64,000 nucleotides of DNA from Brachionus manjavacas (taxonomy: Eukaryota; Rotifera; Eurotatoria; Ploima; Brachionidae): assembly GCA_019054805.1 (NCBI GenBank), contig JAHQIY010000012.1, positions 1,488,001 to 1,552,000 on the forward strand. Reading direction: 5' to 3'. The translations under genes were made by a program, and so were the position numbers. The notes below the pieces were generated by a model. It made no database searches. It had not been told where the DNA came from and worked only from the letters and a program-made list of their open reading frames with translations. How positions within the stretch are numbered: the stretch's first letter is position 1; every line of letters starts with the position of its first letter. Shown here one piece after another: positions 38,101 to 47,100 of the stretch.

Positions 38101-41100
38101 ACAAAAAAACCTTATTTACAAATTTTCAGTCCTAAAAACGTTAATTTACAGTGCCGGAAAAAAATGATATAAAATGATATCAGATGATATAATTTCTGGC
38201 ACTGTACCATATATTTTGATGAATCAAAACTCGAAATATGTCAAAATGACATCGCCGGAGCTTCTAGTGTTAAGGAAAATTAATTAAAAAAAAACTAATA
38301 ATAAATCAATTTAGTGACAAATGAATCAAATGTTGATAATTATTATAATTAGAGAAAAAACAAATAAAAAGTTTGAAATAGATTCTTAAGATAATATTCA
38401 AAAGATAATAAGGATAATATATGATTAAGCAATATTTTAGAACAAAATTCGCTTCTTATCCAGGAGCAATCTTGATTTAGGAAACACCGATGAACATCAG
38501 AGGATATTTTCTTATTAATTCAAAAAAGTGTGGAGTCATTTAATAGAAAAAAAAACAGTTTGTTCACTATATTTGATACCCAAAGCCTTCGATAGGGTTT
38601 GGCATAAAGGTTTACTCTTTAAACTGATCAAAATGAATCCACCTCATTACTTGACTAACTGGATTTGGTCCTTTTTAGACTCTAGGACATTTAAGGCAAA
38701 TGTTAATGACCACTTGAGCGAAGAATATCAAATAACTACAGGTGTCCCTCAAGGCTCAGTAATTAGTCCTCTTTTATTTAGTATATATATTAATGACATC
38801 CCAAAACGAAACAAAACAAATAATGAATACTCTCTGCTTTTCGCAGATGATCTAGTTACATTCTTCATTTATAACAAGAAAGGGAACCTAGAAAATAAGA
38901 TTAATAAATACACCAACGAACTAGAACAATGGCTTATTAAATGGAAAATGAAGATATCAGTTGAAAAGTCGTGTTCAGTAGTCTTCTCTAGGTACAAAAA
39001 AGAGAGTGATAATCTCAACTTAAAAATTTATGGAAACATAATACTGAGCCAAAAAGAAATCAAGCTTCTTGGTATTAAATTTGGTTCTAAGTTAAACTTT
39101 AATATACTAGTAGTAGTAGTAGTAGTAATAAGACCGCAAAGCGAGATAACTCGCAGGGATGTCCCTCATAGCGGTCGTCTTAGTTGATGCTGATCGTATT
39201 TTATTTTAAAGGAGTCTACCGTCTCAGTTGCGACTACTTCGTCAGGTAGTCCGTTCCATACATTTGCTATCCGATTGATGAAGAAGTTGTGTCTTTGCTG
39301 ACAAGATAACACGATCTCACGCCTTAGTTGACTTCTCTTCGTGCCTCTCGGAGCTGACCAATTAGGCTTGTTGTACCACGATATGTCGTCTTGTCTCCAG
39401 AGATGTGAGACCCATTCGCTCAAGTCTGCTTTTGTACTCCATACATTTCAAAGCTGTGGGGACTCTTGTTACTCTCCTCTGGAATTTTTCAAGAGTGTCA
39501 ATATCTCTTCTAAGATACGGGTTCCAAGCGGACACTGAAAACTCCAGATGCGGACGAATGTAGGTGCGATATAGTGAGGCCCATATTTCCACATCCCTAA
39601 ACACGAATGTATTTTTTAGCATTCTTAGAACTTGGTTAGCTTTTGATGCGGCATGAGCCGACTGTGAGCTGAACTTAAAATCGGGTGTAAAAATGATGCC
39701 CAGGTCACGTTCTTCGGAGGTGTTTTGAAGCTTAATGCGTGAGCCATCCTTCTTTTTTAGTGTATATGACCTGGTTCTTGTTAAATGCTCGTTGCTCCCG
39801 ATATTCATTACCTAAATCTTGCTCTCGTTTGCTTCCATCAACCATGTCCAACACCATTCGGCAACATATACTGGAAGACGAAATTAAAGAACGCTGCAAT
39901 TAAAAGCTAAACATCATTAAGATACTGTCAAAAAAAATGAGTCTTAAATCAAAATATACAAGAAAATTTATATAAATCTCCATGAATTATATAATTTACA
40001 TAATACTTCATTTTCTATGTCCTCTGATGTAATCGCAGTTGTGCATTATTCAACAGATTTTTAAGCTCTTCTTCAGCCTTGTAAGCAGTAGACATAGAAT
40101 TTATAACTTCATATTTATTCAATGAACCAATATAGTTGAATGACTCGTCCAAGTCTTTATCCGGCAAATCCATGATTTTTTTATCACTTAATTTAAATAA
40201 ATCAAAACGCTTTATTCTTTTTTTTTAATTTTATCATCGTTAGAATCGGCGTAAATTGAAAATAGATAATTAAAATAATAATAGCACTTATTTAATTTTC
40301 ATTAAATTCATGTCATTAGACTTTAGGGAATCATTGTAAAAGGGCTTCATATCTAAAATAAAATTTATAAAAATTAAAAAATACTGAGCAAAATTAAATA
40401 CTAATTCATTTTATCATACTCAATAATTTTACTTCTTTCTGGCTCTCTAATGACGAAGTGTGTGTTTCGCGATTCCCATTTTGACTGGCCATGAATCTCT
40501 TTTCTGGGACTGATCATAACTGAGACATTGAAATTATTTTTTGGATCTATTTCAAGTATAATCACAAATTAGATTGTCTATTGCACGCTTGCATGTTCAA
40601 GAATTTTCCTCAAAGGTCGAATTGGATGTTATTTAGCTAAATCCATAGATGGAAAACTTCAAAACGGCAGATAGATTTTGCCTTTTCCTCTTGTTTTCTT
40701 CCTGGAAAAATTCTTTGTTTTTGCAGGCTCTAAATATATGCTATCTGGTATTTCTTCTACTAAATGCATTAATTGCTTTTCTGATTGAATATTTGACAAA
40801 AATAAAACAAAATATTTAAAGGCTATCCGATCCAATTAATTTGTTAAGGATAAAATAAAAATTATTTTTTTTCGTTTTTTGTAAATATAATTTTAGATTT
40901 TAAAATTCAACATTTATTCAAATGCTTGCTTATTAAAGAGTTTTCTTTTCTTAAAAATTGAAACTTTTTAAAATTAGACTTAATAGAACAAAACCATTAT
41001 TAATATTATTAATTTTTTTATTACTTAGAGATTTTAAGAATTTAAAATTTTGTTATTTCGAGGAAAAACAAAAATAAATAAATAAATTTTTAATTTGAAT

Positions 41101-44100
41101 TTTTTCCAAAAAATCGTGCCTTTAACTTTGAAAATTTATTTTTGAACATTTAAGACATGGACCTTTTCCAATGAAATATTTCCAATGGTATATGATAGAA
41201 CCAAATGTAACCATGTGCATAACTGGCTTAAAAGAAATCGAAAGGTTTGAAATCTCAAAAAGTAGAAAAAATAAATTTTAAATTATAAAAATAAAACAGG
41301 AATACAGCAAATGGTGAAATCCTTGGAGTGACCCTATTAATGGAAGACCTTTTAAATTTCCATGACTTGGAAGAAACGGATTTGTTCGATTCAATTTTGG
41401 GCTGCAACGACCAAATAGTTGAACAACCGCCAGCAGAAAATCAGTCTCAACGCAACTCTCTAACTAACCCGGACACCCAGAGTCTTAGTAAAAAAAATCC
41501 CAACCTCATCACCAACTATAAAAAGTGGCGTTTTTTTCTTCTCACATGGAAACGCCTTGAGCTTCTTAAGCTAGACTGGGCAAGACGCAAGCTTTTCATG
41601 GAACACATCAACACACCAGAGCTGCACATGCGATTTTCTGAAAACTACAAAAAAGAAGTACTGGTGCCTGTTTTGAAGTATTTGGTGCGCAAACATGATG
41701 CCAAAGATTTCTATGATAATCTGGTCGATTTCAAGCAGCCCATTCTGCTGCCTCAAAATGTGTCCGAGCTCGAATCAAAAATAAAACAGCTGCTGCGTCT
41801 TTTCGAAAAGCTGGAGCTGTCAATGATAGACGAAACAGTCCAGCGGGTCCAAAAAGAGCTCAAATTGGTGCTTTCGGAGAGGGCGCGTGACGAAAACACA
41901 CTCACCACTGATTTATGGAAAAAGCCTGTGATGAAAGAAGAGTTCACTTTGAACAAGCCACACATAGCCAACGAGATAGCGCAGAGTTTTTTCAATTTGG
42001 CCAAATCTGAGCAGCAAAAGGTCGGCGATGAGACCAAAGTGGTGTACAGAATTGGCGAAGAGGACTTGAAAAATTGCCTAACCCGGTTGGGATCTTTGAT
42101 CCAAGAAAGAGAAAAGTCCAACTATGAACAGTATGCCATGTACTATGAAAATTTGTTAAGACAGCAGCATCAAACGTTGTACAACAAGGAAAGAGAGATT
42201 GTGTCCTTGAAGGACAAGATTGAGGCCAAAAATAGCGAGATGAATATTGAAGTTGAGTGCCAAATGGCGGACATATGCTACGAGATTATTATGGAGATTA
42301 CTGCTCTGAGGGCCAAAATGTCCGAAGTTATATCTTCTAAAGAAAAACTAGAGATCGAGCTTAGACACAAAGTCAAAAAGGAATTCATAGATTTGGTTAC
42401 CGATCTTGTCAATGTCAATACTAGTCTAAAGTCACAGCTCGATTTATTCAAGTAAATTGATTTATTTTATTATTATTTTTTCTTTTCTAAATTTTTATTT
42501 TTTAAATTGGAAAAATTTGGAAATTTTTTGGTTAATTTTCATCAATAGTTAATAATTTTAGAAAAAAAATGTTTCTTATCAAGAAATGATTTCTTTTTGA
42601 AAAAGAAACCTAAATACAAAAAGTATGGCTCCGTATCAAAATAGCTAAGTTTAAAATGGCTAAATTAAATTAGCTGTTAGGTTTAGCTATTTTGATTTTA
42701 GCTAATTTAATTTAGCTGTTTTGAATAGTTTTATTTTTATTTTAAGCTAATTTAATTTAGCTATTTTGATTGATGCTATTTTGATCTACTCCCAAAAAGT
42801 ATCTAGAGAAAAGGCTAAAGTCAAACAAAAATTGATCTAAAATTTTTAACATAAGGTTCCGGAAATTCAAAACTTAAGTGCTGTCTGAATTTCTAATTTT
42901 TGACTTTGTATTCGTAAACTACGCCCTTTGAAACCCTAAATTTCATTTTTTTTGGGGGGCTAAAAAAAAATTTATAACCAGGTGTCTAAAAAGAACTAAC
43001 CCTTAAAAAAGTTGTAGGTCTTTCAGAATCAATTACTCAAAGATAAAATTAAAATCTTTGTTAAAATTATATATATTATGAAAGAGCATAAAATTTTCTA
43101 CACTCTGGTATATAGTTTTGTTTTAAAAAAAAGGTGAGCCAATTTTTATTATTGAAAAAAAGCCAAAAAGAATACTTTTTTTCAGTTTTTTTCAGTCTTA
43201 AAGAAGTTAATTTTGAAAAATAATTTGATGCATCAAAAAATTAAAGCTAAAATACTTGTGTTACTTCATAAAATAAAACAGTCTCAAATTTATTTTATAA
43301 ACAAAATATAAAAAAGATATCTATTTATTACAAAATAATTCAGTTTATATAGAAAAAAAATTTTGATTAATTTCCAGCCTGGAGGCTAACTAACTTTTCA
43401 ATTGACCAAGTCCAATATTCATTCATGTTTTTGAATTAAAAAAAAATTAGCTTTAATTATGCAATTTAAAAATAAGTACAAGAGGAAATCTTCATTGAAA
43501 CTCTCCACCAAAAAATTATTCTTAAATTTCTAAAAGGCTTTTTAGATCATTGAAAACTTGTTGTCTTACTTAAAAACTTCCAACATGGCCCATAAATTTT
43601 CAAAGGCATCTTTGTTGATTGACAGATCCCAGTGATACGAAGGGATTTTTTTTCTAACAGTATCTTGAGATGTGATACCATGTGGTACCCTTTTTATTTT
43701 AATCTAAATGAATTAAAAAAAATAAAATAATAAAAGGAAAATTAGAAAATTTTTGATTTTATCGAGGATATTTTTTGGTTGATTGAACGGCTCCCATTCA
43801 ACTCATCTCTTCTTCTCTTTTTGCTAGCCACTTGTCTAACCTTGCTTTGAATTTGTTTGTCTGATTCTATAACGTTGATTGGAAAGCTATTCCACAAGCC
43901 TGCCACTTTTTTGATAAAAAAATTCATTCTGGAATTGACTGAGGCATAGTGATCATTTATTCCTCTTGCTGTAAAGCTCTGTTTACTGTGTCCTCTCGTT
44001 GAGGCAGCTGGACCATTTATACCAATTGAATTTCTAAGCATCGGCTTTTGATGAAAGTTTACGTTTTCGAGGCAGTTGATGACTTTGTACATTAAGATCA

Positions 44101-47100
44101 GTTTTCCTCTTTTTCTTCTTTTTTCGAGTGAGGCCCCAGAAACCGATTTCCGTTCAGATCCTAATTAGGATCTTATCAGGATTCCTGATAGGAAACCGGG
44201 AGTTTTCTCACGAGTTTTCTTAGCTTGGTCTATATCAGATCCTAATCCAGAACGGTATAGGGTCCTAAAATAATTTCCTAAATATTCCTTTGGGCAATTA
44301 GGATTTTATAAGAATCCCAGATAATAATTTCGGGGAAAAATAGGAAAAAAAGGAACTTGACGGATCTTTTAAAATTTAATTCAAGAATTTTTAAGATTTA
44401 ATGTATAGTTTTTTTAATTAGATTCAGATTTTTTAAGATAATATTAAGTTTTTCTAATTGTAAGGCAGATCATTTTTAAAGGATTCTATTAAGATAAAAT
44501 AAGAGAATAATATTTTTTTTTAGAATTTATTTGAAACAAAAAATATAAAAAATAGGTGAAATAAAAAAACAAAAATGATATAAACAATAAACCAACAAAA
44601 GAATCATAAACTTTTTGAAAATAATAAAAACAAATAACACCAAAACTAAACTAATATTTTTTTTTGCTGTATGAAAACAAACGATTTAATGGTAATAAAT
44701 GGTTTTTAATTTGTTGCTAAATGCATAATTTATAAACTTGAAAAGATTAAAAAGATGTTTTTTATGTAAGCGAATATGAAAATGAAAACGAACATGATTA
44801 ATCTTTTTTCATTGAAAATAAAATAAAAAATCTTTTTTACTTTTTTCTTAATTTTTTACAACAAAATATAAATGCTCAATAGTTACCTTTTTAAATAACA
44901 TCTTAGCGAAATCCTGTTGAATTTTTTCAATTTAGAAATTTAACGAATTTGTCCTACTAATTAAAAAAACTTTTAAGATCTTACTAAGATCTTAAAAGTT
45001 TTTATTAATCCTAAATTAAGAATTAATCTTATCATCCTTAAGATTCCTAACTAAGATCTTGAAAGGATTTTTACATCAAAATTTTCTAAAAATTAAATTA
45101 AGATTCCTAAGGATTCCTGAATAAAGATCCTAATAAGTTCCTAAAATAATTTACTCTCAAAAGTTTTTCTAGAATTTTTGTTAGGATTCTTATAAAAATC
45201 TTAGTTTAAATTCTTTAAAATTCTTTGTCAAATAAGATCTTATAAGAATTTTGTCAAGATTTTTTAGAGATCTTATTTAGAATTCTGCTCTAACGAATAC
45301 CTTAGAGTTCCTACAAGATCCTAAATAAGAATTTCATTTTACCAAGTCGCTCTGCATAATGGTACGTTAAATTTTTTCAAGCAAGGCTATTCACATCACA
45401 TTTTGTGGTGACCATACTCTCAATGAGGTCTTTTATGGCTTATGTATAGCTTCCGCCACAGCTTACACCTTCTACTTATAAATGTGTCTTTTAGGCATGC
45501 CTAACATTTTTGATGCTTTGTTGTGGCACACTTGTACTTGGTCAGAGTTGGTCAAAATTCAAACTTTAAAGTCAGAATCGTTAAAAGTCAAAGTCAAAGT
45601 AGACTTTGACTTTTAACGTCAAAGTCAGACTTTGACTTCAAATAATTTTATACACTCAAGTTAACTTAATTATTTTCAGGCTATAATATTAGACCTCATC
45701 ATTCTATATTAGCAGCAAATTACAGAAAATAATAAAAATTAATTTAAAATCATTGAAATTCGAGAACTAAATTTTTTTTAAAACAAAAATTTTTAAAAAA
45801 AATTTTTAGTTTTAGTCAAAGTCCAGACTTGACTTTGACTTAATGACTTTGAATTTTGACTAACTCTGTATTTGGCGTTTCCATTTCATTTTGGGTTGTA
45901 CATAGATGCCGAGGTCACGTTCACGTTATGACCAAAGCTCATAATTTTGCATTTTTTATAGTTAAAATTCATGTTCCACGTATTGCACCATTCGATGTTT
46001 TTAATGTAAGATTTAAAAAATTTTAGAAAATGGTCCCATTCGAAAGCTTAAATTTTTTCTATTCGCGAAGTTATCAATTTTTGAAATTTAACATCGAACC
46101 TTTAAGATTTAAATATTTTTTTATTTTTTTTTAAATTAAATAAATAAAAAAAAATTGATTAATTAAAAAATAATACAAAATTCTCTAATTTTAGAGAACA
46201 GATTCACAAGGATGTTCTAGAACTAATGGAAGAGAGAGAAGAAGAAGCTCTAAAAGAAATTCAGCTCTTAAAAGACAAACAGGCCAAGAACTGTTCAGTT
46301 TTCTTAACAGAGTCGCAGCAAAAACAATCACAACTAATACGTGAACTGCAAAATGAATGCCATGAACTGGCTCTAATTTTGGTAGCTCAGAAAACATTCA
46401 ACAAATTAAAAGAGAACGCGAGTATGAGCACATTCAACAAAAAACTTGGCGAAATAACCGAAAATTCAGACCAAATAAAGCAACAAGAAATTGACAACAA
46501 GCTGCTCTCTGACCAAAGACAAACTATTCTCAATCAACAAAAATTGGCACTGAAGCGTCAATTGTACAAAATGGACATTGAATTCGCTAATTTGAGGCAA
46601 AAATTGGAAAAGGAACTGAGAGAAAAACAAAACCGGGAGCACGAACTGCAGCAGAAAATGAAAAATGAACGAAACTTGAACTCGGCCAAGCGATCAAATG
46701 TGGAAAAACTTTTCCAAGAGTTAGAGGCCAAAGATATTGAGCTCAGAAATTTGCACATGGTTACTGAAAAGTCCAGTAAATTGCAATCAATTTATGGCAA
46801 CAAAATACAAAAAGAAATTACTCAACTTAAACGAAATCTTTTGCAAGAGAGAAACTTGAAGCTGGATGCTTTTCAAAAAGTCGATGAACTTCAGTCGCAT
46901 GTCTACGAACTGGAGGATAATGCATTCACCGGGACGAATTCCCGGCCCAACACCAGTAACAACTCTCGAGCTGGCCATTTCAATTTGACCAGTTCAATGA
47001 GCAACATTCAAAATGTTTTCGCCAAAAGTTCTTCTCCGTTTCCAAAGTTGAACTCGCTGCACGCAAGCACTCTCATAAATAGACCCAAGACCGTAAGCAT

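Larger units (their letters stand above)
34747..41154. other. CCDC162 intron 13, the largest (6.4 kb)
   Basis: A transposon trap: MITE at 35488-35752, piggyBac-like element with a nested MULE-type element (36932-38269), Jockey-like LINE with a nested CR1-like LINE (38428-39980), and a reverse-strand gene fragment (40015-40800). 34747-35480 and 35760-36930 otherwise show only AT-rich sequence and a small hairpin (about 36117-36200, CACATCGAAGTGAATTTC arms). Confidence 0.6.
43690..46000 (-). mobile_element. CR1/L2-like LINE remnant, split twice
   Basis: Minus strand from about 46000: WCNTWNMNFNYKKCKIMSFG, DLGIYVQPKMKWKRQI, then after a hAT-type insertion CHNKASKMLGMPKR and VWSPQNV. After a 1.2 kb insertion come ASLEKRRKRGKLILMYKVIN, FTARGINDHYASVNSRMNFF and VAGLWNSFPINVIE (open frame 43742-44092). 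Stops and shifts are frequent in the upstream part, so the copy is old. The 3' flank (43660-43690) has a small hairpin GGTACCACATGGTATC. Confidence 0.7.
42452..46194. other. CCDC162 intron 15
   Basis: 3743 bp with a MULE-type MITE (42627-42792), an L2-like LINE split by two other insertions (43690-46000), and otherwise AT-rich sequence (42803-43690 holds nothing I recognise). Confidence 0.55.

Noticed and set aside
39100-39120. Possible CRISPR-like or tandem satellite in the TAG/TAC run
   Set aside because: Short microsatellite that is the tail of a LINE; no spaced repeats, and CRISPR arrays are not expected in an animal genome.
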